58,811 nucleotides of DNA from Sphingomonadaceae bacterium 3R27E2-A (lineage in GTDB: Bacteria > Pseudomonadota > Alphaproteobacteria > Sphingomonadales > Sphingomonadaceae). A model generated the notes under the pieces. It worked only from the letters and a program-made list of their open reading frames with translations. It did no database searches and was not told the origin of the DNA. Below are positions 26,371-35,946 of the stretch, one piece after another. Where the stretch lies: assembly GCA_005503165.1 (NCBI GenBank), contig SCNT01000030.1, forward strand, positions 1-58,811. Reading direction: 5' to 3'. How positions within the stretch are numbered: the stretch's first letter is position 1; every line of letters starts with the position of its first letter. The translations under genes and the position numbers were made by a program.

Positions 26371-27276
26371 ATGTCCAGTCTTTCCCACTCGCCGACCCCC
26401 GCCGACCTTGCCATCACCCCGCGCGACATGCGCTTCGGCCGCGACGACCGGCAGGGGCGCTGGTGGCTGAACGGCGACCCGATCGCGTCGGCGTTTCACA
26501 CCGCGTTGTCGGTGACCTTCCCGCGCGGCGAGGCGATGTTCATCGAGGCGGTGAAGGCGCACCGCGAGGGCGTGCCCGACAAACTGGCGCGCGAAATCCG
26601 CGCCTTCACCCAGCAGGAAGTGATCCACAGCCGCGAGCATGTCGTCTTCAACAAGAAGGCGGCGGAAGCGGGCTACGATCTTTCGGAGCTCGAGGACGAC
26701 GTCAACCAGGTGCTCGACCTGATCAAGCAGCGGCCGCAGATCGTCAACCTGATGGCGACGATCGCGCTCGAACATTATACCGCGATGATGGCGGCGGTGA
26801 TGCTGAAGGACCCCAAGATGTATGCGGGGGCCGAGCCCGAATGGGCCGCGCTGTGGAAATGGCACGCGATCGAGGAGATCGAGCACAAGGGCGTCGCCTA
26901 CGACACCTGGCTGCACGCGACGAAGGACTGGAGCCGCTTCCGGCGCTGGCGCGCGAAGTCGATCATGATGCTGCTCGTCACCAGCCGTTTCTGGCCGAAG
27001 CGCGTGAAGGGGATGAAGGCGCTGCTGCGGCAGGACGGCCTCACCGGCTGGCGCGTAACGCTACGCATCTGGTGGTACCTGCTCGGCAAGCCGGGGGTGC
27101 TGCGCAAGAGCTTCCTGCCCTGGCTCAGCTATTTCCTGCCGGGTTTCCACCCGTGGAACCACGATGACCGCGCGCTGATCAAGCTCTACGAGAGCGACTA
27201 TGCCGATGCGGTGATGCCGCAGCACAGCTCGGCCTCGGCGCCGGTGCGCGAGGAATTGGCGGCGGCGGCCGCCTGA
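26371..27276 (+). CDS. PF10118 predicted metal-dependent hydrolase
   Basis: A 301-residue helical protein of the COG3687/PF10118 family, annotated as predicted metal-dependent hydrolases but with ferritin-like metal motifs. Candidate ligands lie in FTQQEVIHSREH, TIALEHYTAM and WKWHAIEEIEHKGVAYD, a pattern of spaced Glu and His residues as in di-iron bundles. A hydrophobic, basic segment near 205-250 may associate with the membrane. It is divergent from tetR and has a good TTGACA/TAACAT promoter overlapping the motif shared with COQ4. Reaction unknown. Confidence 0.85.
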   Translation: MSSLSHSPTPADLAITPRDMRFGRDDRQGRWWLNGDPIASAFHTALSVTFPRGEAMFIEAVKAHREGVPDKLAREIRAFTQQEVIHSREHVVFNKKAAEAGYDLSELEDDVNQVLDLIKQRPQIVNLMATIALEHYTAMMAAVMLKDPKMYAGAEPEWAALWKWHAIEEIEHKGVAYDTWLHATKDWSRFRRWRAKSIMMLLVTSRFWPKRVKGMKALLRQDGLTGWRVTLRIWWYLLGKPGVLRKSFLPWLSYFLPGFHPWNHDDRALIKLYESDYADAVMPQHSSASAPVREELAAAAA

Positions 27277-27284
27277 CGGACTCG

Positions 27285-27345
27285 CGAAGGCGGGGCCTCC
27301 AAGGGCTCTCTCTCCCCGTATTCGGGGCTCCGTCTTCGCGGGACC
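27285..27345. repeat. imperfect inverted repeat after PF10118 gene
   Basis: CGCGAAGGCGGGGCC and GGGGCTCCGTCTTCGCG form imperfect arms around a 20-25 base centre. The position just after a stop codon suggests a terminator or another dispersed palindromic repeat. No other copy was seen in this window. Confidence 0.5.
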
Positions 27346-27387
27346 GGCGGCTTGCCGCGCGGCGCGAGCGCTGATAGCCCCGCGCGC

Positions 27388-27918
27388 ATGTTCACCGCGC
27401 CCCCGATCATCGATACCCCCCGCCTGCGCCTGCGCGAACATCGCCTGTCGGACAAGGCCGACCATGTCGCGATGTGGGCCGACGAGCGCGTGACGCGCTT
27501 CATCGGCGGCGAACCCCGCGCGCCCGACGTGAGCTGGGGCAAATTCCTGTCGGCGGCGGGGCTGTGGCCGGTGATGGGCTATGGCTATTGGGTGTTCGCC
27601 GACAAGGAAAGCGACAAGCTGATCGGCATGGGGGGATTGTCCTACTTCGGCCGCGGCATCCCCGAGCTCGAGGGCCAGCCCGAGGCGGGCTGGGCGTTCG
27701 ACGCCGACCATTGGGGCGGCGGCCTCGCGACCGAGGCGATGGCGGCGGTGCTGGCCTGGGCGGACGCGAACCTCGACGCGGCGGAGGTGCGCTGCATCAT
27801 CGAGCCGGGGCATGGCGCGTCGGAGCGGGTGGCGGCGAAGCTGGGGTTTGCGCTGATCGGCGAGAGCGACGTGCTGGCCGAGGCGGTGAATATCTACGCG
27901 CGGGTGCGAGGCGGCTAA
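27388..27918 (+). CDS. GNAT family N-acetyltransferase (RimJ/RimL-like)
   Basis: A 176-residue acyltransferase of the Acetyltransf_3 type. DTPRLRLREHRLSD at the N-terminus, WAFDADHWGGGLATEAMAAV (acetyl-CoA pyrophosphate loop) and CIIEPGHGASERVAAKLGF near the C-terminus are the family signatures. The substrate, protein N-terminus or small molecule, is not indicated. A longer reading would add 12 residues without a better start. A family 2 repeat follows the gene. Confidence 0.88.
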   Translation: MFTAPPIIDTPRLRLREHRLSDKADHVAMWADERVTRFIGGEPRAPDVSWGKFLSAAGLWPVMGYGYWVFADKESDKLIGMGGLSYFGRGIPELEGQPEAGWAFDADHWGGGLATEAMAAVLAWADANLDAAEVRCIIEPGHGASERVAAKLGFALIGESDVLAEAVNIYARVRGG

Positions 27919-27925
27919 AGATATT

Positions 27926-28034
27926 CGTCATTGCGACCCCGGCGAAAGCCGGGGGAAGCAATCTCCAGCTATCGACCTTGAGCAAGGCCGATAGCTGGAG
28001 ATTGCCGCGTCACCTTCGGCTCCTCGCAATGACG
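27926..28034. repeat. palindromic intergenic repeat, family 2, copy 1
   Basis: The element begins CGTCATTGCGA and ends with its complement TCGCAATGACG. Inner arms (CAATCTCCAGCTATCG and complement) surround a short centre. It lies between the GNAT gene and the convergent nfeD-like gene. Related copies are at 32078-32175 and 47830-47906. Confidence 0.9.
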
Positions 28035-28047
28035 AGCTTTGTTTAGC

Positions 28048-28497
28048 CTAAGCCAGCTCCACCACCAGCACGCCGCCGTCGGCGCTGACCACGCGGACCT
28101 TGCTGCCCTCCGCCGCATCGGGCCCGCGCACCGGCCATTCGCCGTCGCCGACCCTGGCGCGGCCGCGGCCGTTCTCGATGCCGCAGGTCAGCGTCAGCAC
28201 TTCGCCGACCAGTCGGCCGCCGCGCTGGTTGAGCAGCGGGTCGGTGGTGGTGATCGGGTTCGCCTTCAGCCAGCGGCGCGTCGAATAGAGCGCGACGAAG
28301 GACAGGACCGCGAAAATGACCATCTGCACCGGGATGCTGTCGATCGGCAGCACCCAGGCGAGCAGGCCGGTGACGATCGCCGCGGCGCCGATCCAGACGA
28401 GGAAAAAGCCCGGCGCGACGATCTCGGCGGCGGCGAGCAGCACGCCGAGCGCGAGCCACGCCCAGTGCGGGTCGAGATTGGCCAGCCAGTCGGGCAT
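28048..28497 (-). CDS. NfeD family membrane protein
   Basis: A 149-residue protein with membrane helices near residues 12-50 and 55-72 and a C-terminal OB-fold domain of about 60 residues (RGGRLVGEVLTLTCGIENGRGRARVGDGEW). This is the short NfeD type (NfeD1b) that partners stomatin-like proteins. Its ATG lies one base after the stop of the SPFH gene, so the two form an operon and probably one membrane complex. Function in bacteria concerns membrane organisation or quality control, not firmly known. Confidence 0.9.
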   Translation of the reverse strand: MPDWLANLDPHWAWLALGVLLAAAEIVAPGFFLVWIGAAAIVTGLLAWVLPIDSIPVQMVIFAVLSFVALYSTRRWLKANPITTTDPLLNQRGGRLVGEVLTLTCGIENGRGRARVGDGEWPVRGPDAAEGSKVRVVSADGGVLVVELA

Positions 28498-28498
28498 G

Positions 28499-29419
28499 TC
28501 ACTGCCCCCCGTTGCGGTTCGCGAGGGCGTCCTTGGCGAGCTCGCCGATGCCGCCCAGCGTGCCGATCAGCTGCGTCGCCTCGACCGGGAAGAGGATCGT
28601 CTTGGCGTTGGGGCTGGTCGCGAACTGGCTCACCGCCTCGACATATTTCTGCGCGATGAAATAGTTGATCGCCTGCGCATTGCCGCCGGCGATCGCGTCG
28701 GACACCATCTGCGTCGCCTTGGCTTCGGCCTCGGCCTCGCGTTCGCGCGCCTCGGCGTCGCGGAAGGCGGCTTCGCGGCGGCCCTCGGCTTCGAGTATCT
28801 GGCTCTGCTTCTGGCCCTCGGCGCGCAGGATTTCCGACGCCCGGCTGCCCTCGGCCTCGAGGATGTTGGCGCGCTTCTCGCGCTCGGCCTTCATCTGCCG
28901 CGCCATCGCGTTCGAGATGTCGGCGGGCGGCCGGATGTCCTTGATCTCGACGCGGGTGATCTTGACCCCCCAGGGCGTGGTCGCATCGTCGACGACGTGC
29001 AGCAGGCGGGTGTTGATCTCGTCGCGCTTCGACAGCGTCTCGTCGAGATCCATCGAGCCCATCACGGTGCGCAGGTTGGTCGTCGTCAGGTTCATGATCG
29101 AGAGATAGAGGTCGCTGACCTCATAAGCCGCTTTCGCTGCATCGAGCACCTGGAAGAAGACGACGCCGTCGACCGCGACCATCGCATTGTCCTTGGTGAT
29201 GATTTCCTGCCCCGGGATGTCGAGCACCTGTTCCATCATGTTCACCTTGCGCCCGACGCGGTCGAACACCGGCATGATGAAGTTGAGCCCCGGCTGCGCG
29301 GTGTGGGTGTAGCGGCCGAAGCGCTCGATCGTATAGGCATAGCCTTGCCGCACGGGCGTCAGCGCCCACAGCACGAACACCAGCGCCAGCACGACCCCGG
29401 CAATCGCCACATAACCCAT
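28499..29419 (-). CDS. SPFH/band 7 (stomatin-like) protein
   Basis: A 306-residue membrane-anchored SPFH protein. An N-terminal membrane helix (about residues 3-22) is followed by the band 7 domain ([20 protein letters not shown], about 25-190) and an alanine/glutamate-rich coiled coil (about 190-260) that drives ring assembly. I start at MGYVAIAG, which has GGAGG upstream; the longer frame has no good site. It is paired with NfeD, the usual partner, and resembles QmcA. Confidence 0.93.
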   Translation of the reverse strand: MGYVAIAGVVLALVFVLWALTPVRQGYAYTIERFGRYTHTAQPGLNFIMPVFDRVGRKVNMMEQVLDIPGQEIITKDNAMVAVDGVVFFQVLDAAKAAYEVSDLYLSIMNLTTTNLRTVMGSMDLDETLSKRDEINTRLLHVVDDATTPWGVKITRVEIKDIRPPADISNAMARQMKAEREKRANILEAEGSRASEILRAEGQKQSQILEAEGRREAAFRDAEAREREAEAEAKATQMVSDAIAGGNAQAINYFIAQKYVEAVSQFATSPNAKTILFPVEATQLIGTLGGIGELAKDALANRNGGQ

Positions 29420-29498
29420 CGCTCGTCCCCCTCCGCAAATTGCACCTGCAAGTCCTTCTTTATTGCGGCTTTGGGCCCTTTGCGCCAGACAAAAGCGC

Positions 29499-30305
29499 AT
29501 GACCGACTTCGCACCCCGCTCGCTGCTCTATGTCCCCGGCTCGAACGCGCGCGCGCTCGAAAAAGCGGGCGGGCTCGCCGCCGACATGCTGATCGTCGAC
29601 CTCGAGGATGCGGTGCCCGCCGAGCGCAAGCCCGAGGCGCGCGAGGCGATGCGCGCCGCGGTCATCGCGGGCTTTCCGGGCAAGCGCGTCGCGGTGCGGA
29701 TCAACGGCGCGGGCAGCGCGCACCAGGCGGCGGACATCAACGCGGTCGCGGGGCTGGCGATCGACGCGGTGGTGCTGCCCAAGGTCGATGCGATCGCCGA
29801 CCTCGAGCCCGCGCGCGGCCTGGGCCTGCCGCTGTTCGCGATGATCGAGACCCCGGCGGCGATCTACGCCGCGCGCGACATCGCCGCCGACGCATCGGTT
29901 GCAGCACTGATCGCGGGGCTCAACGACCTCGCGCACGAGCTGAAGCTGCCGGACGGCATGGACCGCGGCGCGATGAGCCATGCGATCCAGGCCATTGTTC
30001 TGGCCGCGCGCGCGAGCGGGGCATGGTGTTTCGACGGGGTCTATAATGCGATCGACGATGCCGCGGGCTTTGCGGCCGAAGCCGCCGAGGGACGCCGGCT
30101 GGGCTTCGACGGCAAGACGCTGATCCACCCGTCGCAGGTCGACCCGTGCAACGCCGCCTTCGCGCCCTCGCCGCGCGAGATCGCCGCCGCCGAGGCGCTG
30201 GTTGCGGCGGCGACGGGCGGCGCGCAGCGGCATGAAGGGCGGATGATCGAGGACATGCACGTCGCGGCGGCGCGGGCGCTGCTCGAGCGGGCGGGCGGTC
30301 GGTGA
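29499..30305 (+). CDS. HpcH/HpaI aldolase/citrate lyase family protein
   Basis: A 268-residue TIM-barrel CoA-ester lyase. [17 protein letters not shown] at the N-terminus, DLEDAVP (metal-binding and substrate Glu/Asp) and MIETPAAIY are the family signatures, and [13 protein letters not shown] near the C-terminus is typical of the CitE-like branch, including malyl-, methylmalyl- and citramalyl-CoA lyases. No citrate lyase alpha or gamma subunits are nearby, so it is a stand-alone CitE-like lyase. Start chosen at the ATG immediately before the conserved RSLLYVPG region. Divergent from the SPFH gene. Confidence 0.88.
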   Translation: MTDFAPRSLLYVPGSNARALEKAGGLAADMLIVDLEDAVPAERKPEAREAMRAAVIAGFPGKRVAVRINGAGSAHQAADINAVAGLAIDAVVLPKVDAIADLEPARGLGLPLFAMIETPAAIYAARDIAADASVAALIAGLNDLAHELKLPDGMDRGAMSHAIQAIVLAARASGAWCFDGVYNAIDDAAGFAAEAAEGRRLGFDGKTLIHPSQVDPCNAAFAPSPREIAAAEALVAAATGGAQRHEGRMIEDMHVAAARALLERAGGR

Positions 30306-30337
30306 CGGGTTTCGGGGGGAACACGCCATTTGTAGCA

Positions 30338-30442
30338 TCGTCATCCTGAACTTGTTTCAGGATCCATGGTCTGCGGTTTCCTTCTACGCAGCGCCAAATT
30401 CGAGCTTAGGCCATGGATGCTGAAACAAGTTCAGCATGACGA
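30338..30442. repeat. palindromic intergenic repeat, family 1, copy 2
   Basis: The second copy of the 105-bp family 1 element, with terminal inverted repeats TCGTCATCCTGAAC and complement. It differs from copy 1 mainly in the central 25 bases. It lies between two plus-strand genes, the HpcH/HpaI lyase and the M28 peptidase. Confidence 0.92.
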
Positions 30443-30563
30443 GATTTAATGGGCAGCCCCCATCCCAAAGCCGATACCGAACCACCCCCACCTGACCAAC
30501 ACCCGGCCTGTTTCGACAAACGCGCCTTGCCCGCGTTTCGCCGCCGTGCCATGCCGCGCGCCC

Positions 30564-32060
30564 ATGCACGCAACTAAATTTCGCGCCGCGATCGCGGCCG
30601 TCGCCCTCCTGGCCTTCGCCGCCCCCGCCGTCCACGCCAAGCCCGTCGACGCCCCGGTCACCGAGGCCGAGCTCGCCGCCGACATCAAAGTCCTCGCCGG
30701 CGACGCCTTCGAAGGGCGCGCGCCGGGAACCGAGGGCGAGGATCGCACCATCGCCTGGATCGTCGGCCAATGGGCGAAGCTGGGGCTCGAACCCGTGCCG
30801 GGCAGCGCGACGCCGTGGCTGCAGCCGGTGCCGCTGGTCGAAAGCCAGTCGGTGGACGGCAGCGTCAGGTTCAAGAGCAAGGGCCGCGAGGTGAAGCTTG
30901 CCGCCGACAGCCTGATCCTGACCGGCCGCGACCCGTCGCTGGCGCTGGCCGATGTGCCCGTGGTTTTCGTCGGTTATGGCGTCGATGGCGCGGGCAAGGT
31001 CAATGCCGATGTCGCGGGCAAGCTCGCGGTTCTGCTTTATGAAAATGCGCCCTTCGGCGAGAAGCTGCCGCGCTATCGCGAGCGGCGCCAGATGCTTGCC
31101 GACGCCGGCGCCGCGGGCGTGCTCGTGGTCGCGCCCGACAGCCTGCCGTGGGAGGATCTGCGCGCCGCGCTCGGCAGCAAGAGCGTGCGCCTCGCGAGCG
31201 CCAAGCCCGGCGCGCAGGCGAGCGGCTTCATCGCGCAGCCCGCGCTTCAGACCCTGCTCGGCAAGCAGGCGGAAGCCGCGCTCGCCGCGGCGACGAGCGC
31301 CGACTATCGCGGGCTCGCGCTGCCGCTGACCGCCGACCTGTCGGCGACCACGACGGTGCGCCCCTTCGCGAGCCACAATGTCATCGCCAGGCTGCCGGGC
31401 GCGAAGCCCGACGGCAAGGCGGTGCTCTTCCTCGGCCATTGGGACCATCTCGGCATCTGCGGCGAGGAAGGCGACGCCGACCGCATCTGCAACGGCGCGG
31501 TCGACAATGCGAGCGGCATCGCGGTGCTGGGCGCGGTGGCGAAGCGGCTGACCGCGGGCCCGCGCCCCGACCGCGACATCTATTTCATGGCGACCACAGC
31601 GGAGGAAAAGGGGCTGATCGGCGCCTATCATTTCGCCGACAACCCGGTGGTGCCCTTGAGCGACATCACCGTCGCGCTCAACATCGACACCATCGCCATC
31701 TCGCCGCGCGGCACGCCGGTGGCGACGATCGGGCGCGGGCGCCCCGCCTATGACGCGGTGATCCGCAAGGTCGCGGCCGACCTGGGGCGGACACTCGACG
31801 AGGATGGCGAGGCCGACGCCTTCGTCCAGCGGCAGGACGGCTGGGCGCTCGGCGCCAAGGGCGTGCCGTCGCTGATGGTCGGCGGCAGTTTTTCCGACAT
31901 GGCGCTGCTCGAGGCGTTCCTCGGCAGCGATTATCACCGCGCGACCGACAATTTCAGCGACAAGATCCCGCTCGGCGGCGCGGCCGAGGACGCCGACCTG
32001 CACGTCGCGCTGGGCCGGGCGTTTGCCGATACGAAGGTCTGGTCGGGGACCGAGAAGTAG
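30564..32060 (+). CDS. secreted M28 family zinc aminopeptidase
   Basis: A 498-residue exported metallopeptidase. A signal peptide ends near PAVHA. A PA-like inserted domain spans roughly residues 110-240 (VVFVGYGVDGAGKVNADVAGK). The M28 catalytic core follows with zinc ligands and catalytic residues in GHWDHLG, GAVDNASG, TAEEKG, LNIDT and YHRATD. I start at MHATKFRAA; an upstream GTG would extend the protein by six residues. It probably degrades peptides in the periplasm. Confidence 0.93.
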   Translation: MHATKFRAAIAAVALLAFAAPAVHAKPVDAPVTEAELAADIKVLAGDAFEGRAPGTEGEDRTIAWIVGQWAKLGLEPVPGSATPWLQPVPLVESQSVDGSVRFKSKGREVKLAADSLILTGRDPSLALADVPVVFVGYGVDGAGKVNADVAGKLAVLLYENAPFGEKLPRYRERRQMLADAGAAGVLVVAPDSLPWEDLRAALGSKSVRLASAKPGAQASGFIAQPALQTLLGKQAEAALAAATSADYRGLALPLTADLSATTTVRPFASHNVIARLPGAKPDGKAVLFLGHWDHLGICGEEGDADRICNGAVDNASGIAVLGAVAKRLTAGPRPDRDIYFMATTAEEKGLIGAYHFADNPVVPLSDITVALNIDTIAISPRGTPVATIGRGRPAYDAVIRKVAADLGRTLDEDGEADAFVQRQDGWALGAKGVPSLMVGGSFSDMALLEAFLGSDYHRATDNFSDKIPLGGAAEDADLHVALGRAFADTKVWSGTEK

Positions 32061-32077
32061 GACCGGACGTAGAGGTT

Positions 32078-32175
32078 CGTCATTGCGAGGAGTCGCAGGC
32101 GACGCGGCAATCTCCAGCGACGGGCCTCGCGCAAGGTCGATGGCTGGAGATTGCTTCGCTTCGCTCGCAATGACG
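32078..32175. repeat. palindromic intergenic repeat, family 2, copy 2
   Basis: The element begins CGTCATTGCGAGGAG and ends CTCGCAATGACG, with inner arms CAATCTCCAGC and complement. It lies between the M28 peptidase gene and the convergent DAHP synthase gene. Confidence 0.9.
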
Positions 32176-32189
32176 AGGGAAGTGGCGAA

Positions 32190-33563
32190 TTACGCCGCCT
32201 GCTTCGCCCGTTCGGCCATTTCCTGGTTGAGCATCTCGGCCAGCAGGAAGGCCAGCTCGAGCGATTGCCCCGCGTTCAGGCGCGGGTCGCAATGGGTGTG
32301 ATAGCGGTCGGCGAGGTCCATCTGGGTCACGTCCATCGCGCCGCCGGTGCATTCGGTGACATTCTGGCCGGTCATCTCGATATGGATGCCGCCGCCATGC
32401 GTGCCCTCGGCGCGGTGGACGGCGAAGAAGCCGCGCACTTCGGCGAGGATGCGCTCGAACGGGCGCGTCTTGTAGCCGTTGGGGGTCTTGATGACATTGC
32501 CGTGCATCGGATCGCACGACCAGACGACGGGGTGCCCCGATTCCTTCACCGCGCGCACCAGCCTGGGCAGGTGTGCCTCGATCTTGTCATGGCCGTAGCG
32601 CGTGATCAAAGTCATGCGCCCCGCGACATGGTTCGGGTTCAGCGTGTCGAGCAGCCGCAGCAGCACGTCGGGCTCGAGGCTCGGCCCGCATTTCATGCCG
32701 ACCGGATTGCCGATGCCGCGCAGATATTCGATATGCGCCGACCCCTCGAAGCGGGTGCGGTCGCCGACCCAGAGGAAATGGCCCGAGGTGTCGTACCAGC
32801 CGCCGGTCAGGCTGTCCTGCCGCGTCAGCGCCTGCTCATAGGGGAGCAGCAAGGCCTCATGGCTGGTGTAGAAGCTGGTGCCCTTGATCTGCGGCACCGT
32901 TTCGGGGGTCACGCCGCACGCCTCCATGAAGGCGAGCGCTTCGGAGATGCGCGCCGCGGTCTCCTGATATTTCTTCGCCCAGGGGCTGCGGTCCATGAAG
33001 TCGTGCGTCCAGGCGTTGACCTGGTGCAGATTGGCATAACCGCCGCCGGCGAAGGCGCGCAGCAGGTTGAGCGTCGCCGCCGACTGGTTGTAGGCCTTGA
33101 CCATGCGCTGCGGGTCGGGCGCGCGGCCCTCGGCCTCGAAGGCGATGTCGTTGATGATGTCGCCGCGATAGCTCGGCAGCTCGACGCCGTTCACATCCTC
33201 CATGTCGGCCGAGCGCGGCTTGGCGAACTGGCCGGCCATGCGGCCGAGCTTCACCACGGGCATCTTCGACGCGAAGGTCAGGACGACCGCCATCTGGAGC
33301 AGCACGCGGAAGGTGTCGCGGATGTTGTTCGGGTGGAATTCGGCGAAGCTCTCGGCGCAGTCGCCGCCCTGCAGCAGGAAGGCCTTGCCCTCGGCGACGC
33401 GGCCGAGCTCGCGCGTCAGGTCGCGCGCTTCGCCCGCAAAAACCAGCGGCGGATAGTTCGACAGCTCGCGCTCGGCCGCGGCGAGCGCCGCGTCGTCGCT
33501 GTAGGTGGGGAGCTGGCGGGCTTCGTGCGAGCGCCAGCTGTGCGGCTGCCATTGCTGTGTCAT
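32190..33563 (-). CDS. class II DAHP synthase
   Basis: 3-Deoxy-7-phosphoheptulonate synthase condenses phosphoenolpyruvate and erythrose-4-phosphate in the first step of aromatic amino acid synthesis. The protein is 457 residues, the plant/mycobacterial (type II) form, recognised by [46 protein letters not shown] and [15 protein letters not shown]. Metal ligands lie in the Cys, His, Glu and Asp of those motifs. I start at [10 protein letters not shown], where family similarity starts; the longer frame crosses AT-rich leader sequence. Regulation by aromatic amino acids is usual for the family. Confidence 0.95.
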   Translation of the reverse strand: MTQQWQPHSWRSHEARQLPTYSDDAALAAAERELSNYPPLVFAGEARDLTRELGRVAEGKAFLLQGGDCAESFAEFHPNNIRDTFRVLLQMAVVLTFASKMPVVKLGRMAGQFAKPRSADMEDVNGVELPSYRGDIINDIAFEAEGRAPDPQRMVKAYNQSAATLNLLRAFAGGGYANLHQVNAWTHDFMDRSPWAKKYQETAARISEALAFMEACGVTPETVPQIKGTSFYTSHEALLLPYEQALTRQDSLTGGWYDTSGHFLWVGDRTRFEGSAHIEYLRGIGNPVGMKCGPSLEPDVLLRLLDTLNPNHVAGRMTLITRYGHDKIEAHLPRLVRAVKESGHPVVWSCDPMHGNVIKTPNGYKTRPFERILAEVRGFFAVHRAEGTHGGGIHIEMTGQNVTECTGGAMDVTQMDLADRYHTHCDPRLNAGQSLELAFLLAEMLNQEMAERAKQAA

Positions 33564-33802
33564 AACCAAAAAAATCCAAAATCCGAATCGCGCGCCGCCA
33601 TGGCGCGAACGCGCGCGGGAGGCAAGGATAAGGAAATTAGCATCGGCGGCGCTTTTGCGCACCTATGCTTTTCTTTGCGCGCAAAAACTGATAGTTTGCT
33701 ATGGTTTTCGGGCGTGCGCCGGGGAGGGCGCAGCCGGGCGTTCGGCAATCCGTAACCTTATGTACTTAGTGACCCTGGTGTAGGGGCCGCAACGACGAAA
33801 AG
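33564..33802. promoter_or_regulatory. divergent promoter region, DAHP synthase / Popeye-like gene
   Basis: A comparatively AT-rich gap of about 240 bp between divergent genes. It includes an 8-bp inverted repeat, TTTTGCGC (33653-33660) and GCGCAAAA (33679-33686), and a GC-rich stem TGCGCC/GGCGCA near 33715-33735. I see no recognisable riboswitch or attenuator peptide. Confidence 0.4.
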
Positions 33803-34486
33803 ATGGATATGGCGAGTTTGGATCCCGCATGGCTGGGGTACGGTGCGCTGCTTGCGGTCCTTGCGACCAGCTTTGCCCTGCGCCTCGTGCATGTCCGGAT
33901 CGGGCTGGCGATCGCGGCGGTCTTCGCGCTGCCGATCGCGCTCTCGCACTGGCCGGGCCCCGGCTATTCGCTGCTCGTGATCCTGATCGTGGCGGTCAAC
34001 CTGGGGCAGGCGGTGCGCGGGCGGATCGGCGAGGGCCAGATCCGCTTCACGCCCGAGGAACAGGAACTGCGCCGGCTCCATTTCGAGAAACTCGGCGCAG
34101 CGGACGTGCGCCGGCTGATCGACCATGGCCACTGGATTTCGGCGCGGCGCGGCGAGGTGCTGATCCGCGAGGACCAGGCGGCGCCCAGCCTCTTCTACCT
34201 CGCCGACGGCAGCGCGACGATCCGCCGCGAGGGCGTCGACGTCGGCACGCTGGCGGGCGGCGCGCTGATTGGCGAGGCGACGGTGCTCGACGGCAGCCAT
34301 GCGACGGGCACGGTGCTGCTCGCGAGCAACGCCCGGCTGTGGTTCATGCCCGCTGCGGCGCTGCGCGCCTATCTCGGCGCCAATCCGAATATCGCCGCGG
34401 CGCTCCACGAGGGCTTCGCGCGCGCGCTCCGCGGCAAGCTCGCGAGCGCCAACGCCCGCATTGCCGACCTGCCGCCTATCGCTTAG
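33803..34486 (+). CDS. membrane-anchored cyclic-nucleotide-binding (Popeye-like) protein
   Basis: A 227-residue protein with three hydrophobic helices near residues 10-27, 32-49 and 54-71, then a cytoplasmic cNMP-binding-type beta-roll from about residue 100 (ISARRGEVLIREDQAAPSLFYLADGSATI and GGALIGEATVLDGSHATGTVLLAS). Three membrane helices plus a cyclic-nucleotide-like domain is the arrangement of Popeye-domain proteins. The phosphate-binding cassette appears as LIGEATVLDGSHATG, with GE retained but the canonical Arg replaced by His. It lacks a DNA-binding domain, so it is not a Crp/Fnr regulator. Function unknown. Confidence 0.78.
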   Translation: MDMASLDPAWLGYGALLAVLATSFALRLVHVRIGLAIAAVFALPIALSHWPGPGYSLLVILIVAVNLGQAVRGRIGEGQIRFTPEEQELRRLHFEKLGAADVRRLIDHGHWISARRGEVLIREDQAAPSLFYLADGSATIRREGVDVGTLAGGALIGEATVLDGSHATGTVLLASNARLWFMPAAALRAYLGANPNIAAALHEGFARALRGKLASANARIADLPPIA

Positions 34487-34531
34487 GGTCTGCCGCATAT
34501 TTGTCATCTGCAGCTTCTAGCGTGGGTTTAC

Positions 34532-34879
34532 ATGGCACTGACACTCTACGGGATTCCCAATTGCGACACGGTGAAAAAGGCGCGCCGCTGGCTCGATGCG
34601 GCGGACGTCCCGCATGCGTTCCACGATTTTCGCAAGGACGGGCTCGACCCGGCGAAGCTGCAGGGGTGGATCGACGCCGTAGGCTGGGAAAAATTGCTCA
34701 ACAAGGCGGGGACGACCTTTCGCCAGCTGCCCGATGCGGACAAAGCGGGGCTCGATGCGGGCAAAGCCAAGGCGCTGATGCTCGCGCAGCCGGCAATGAT
34801 CAAACGCCCGGTCGTCGAAGCGGGCGGCGGGGTGAGCGTCGGCTTTTCGGCCGACGAGTGGCAGCAGCGCTTTGCATGA
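34532..34879 (+). CDS. ArsC family reductase-like protein (Spx/YffB type)
   Basis: A 115-residue thioredoxin-fold protein. GIPNCDTVKKARRWL places a single redox cysteine at residue 11 and the typical basic helix start; IKRPVVEAGG is the cis-Pro region. It matches the YffB/ArsC-like family, which is glutathione-dependent rather than a confirmed arsenate reductase; no ars genes are nearby. The gene overlaps the following glycerophosphodiesterase gene by four bases. Confidence 0.9.
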   Translation: MALTLYGIPNCDTVKKARRWLDAADVPHAFHDFRKDGLDPAKLQGWIDAVGWEKLLNKAGTTFRQLPDADKAGLDAGKAKALMLAQPAMIKRPVVEAGGGVSVGFSADEWQQRFA

Positions 34880-35946
34880 TCCGGCGCCCCGCCGCGCTGT
34901 TGGCGCTGCTGCTCGCGGCTTGCGGGGCTGAGCCGATGGCGGCGCAGGCGCCCACGCTCGACGGCCAGCCGGCGATCCTAATCGCGCACCGCGGCGCCTC
35001 GGGCGAGCGGCCCGAGCACACGCTGGAGGCTTACAGGCTCGCGATCGAACTCGGCGCCGACTATATCGAGCCCGACCTGGTGCTGACCAGGGACGGGGTG
35101 CTCGTCGCGCGGCACGAGAACGAGATTTCGGAAACGACGGATGTCGCCGACCACCCCGAATTCGCGTCGCGCAAGGCGACCAGGACGATCGACGGGCAGG
35201 AATATACCGGCTGGTTCACCGAGGATTTCACCCTCGCCGAACTCAAGACATTGCGCGCGAAGGAGCGGCTGCCGCAGCTCCGCTCGACCGATTACGACGG
35301 GCGCTTCGAGGTGCCGACTTTCGACGAGATCCTCGCCTTGCTGGTCGAGGCCAACAAGGGCCGCGCGGTCCCGATCGGCGTCTACCCCGAGACCAAGCAT
35401 CCGAGCTATTTCAGCAAGATCGGCCTGCCGCACGAGGCGGCGCTGCTCGCGGCGCTGGGCAAATATGGCTATAAGGGCCGCAGCGCGCCGGTGTTCATCC
35501 AGAGCTTCGAGGTTGCCAACCTCAAGGCGATCCGCGCCAAGAGCGACCTGCCGCTGATCCAGCTGATGGACGCCGAGGGCGGCCCCGCCGACGACGCCAA
35601 AGCCAGCTATGCGGCGATGGCGACGCCCGCGGGGCTGAAGGCGGTCGCGGCCTATGCCGACGGCATCGGCCCGAACAAGGCGATGGTGATCCCGCGCGGC
35701 GCGCTCGGCACGCTCGGCGATCCGACCAGCCTGGTCAGGGACGCGCACGCAGCGGGGCTCAAGGTCCATCCCTGGACCTTCCGTCGCGAAAATTATTTCC
35801 TGCCGCTGGGCGACAGGGCGGGGATCGACCCCGCGGGGCACGGCGACCTGGGTGCCGAGATTTCGGCGTATCTCGCGACCGGTATCGACGGGCTGTTCAG
35901 CGACAACAGCCGCGAGGCCGCGGCGGTGATGAAACGCGTAAAATGA
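34876..35946 (+). CDS. glycerophosphodiester phosphodiesterase lipoprotein
   Basis: A 356-residue exported enzyme that hydrolyses glycerophosphodiesters to glycerol-3-phosphate and an alcohol. A lipobox (LLAAC, Cys16) suggests lipid anchoring. The GDPD signatures IAHRGASGERPEHTLEAY, DYIEPDLVLTRDG and HENEISETTDVADHPEF give the catalytic His pair and metal-binding Glu/Asp, and it resembles periplasmic GlpQ. Middle gene of a three-gene operon with four-base overlaps on both sides. Confidence 0.93.
   Translation: MIRRPAALLALLLAACGAEPMAAQAPTLDGQPAILIAHRGASGERPEHTLEAYRLAIELGADYIEPDLVLTRDGVLVARHENEISETTDVADHPEFASRKATRTIDGQEYTGWFTEDFTLAELKTLRAKERLPQLRSTDYDGRFEVPTFDEILALLVEANKGRAVPIGVYPETKHPSYFSKIGLPHEAALLAALGKYGYKGRSAPVFIQSFEVANLKAIRAKSDLPLIQLMDAEGGPADDAKASYAAMATPAGLKAVAAYADGIGPNKAMVIPRGALGTLGDPTSLVRDAHAAGLKVHPWTFRRENYFLPLGDRAGIDPAGHGDLGAEISAYLATGIDGLFSDNSREAAAVMKRVK

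Noticed and set aside
33564..33802. Riboswitch or tryptophan-type attenuator before the DAHP synthase gene
   Set aside because: Only short inverted repeats were found; there is no leader peptide with clustered aromatic codons and no known aptamer pattern.
33803..34486. Crp/Fnr transcription factor
   Set aside because: It has three membrane helices and ends soon after the cyclic-nucleotide-like domain, with no helix-turn-helix.
34532..34879. Arsenate reductase
   Set aside because: The ArsC-like fold is clear, but the protein fits the YffB/Spx-like branch and no arsenic resistance genes are nearby.
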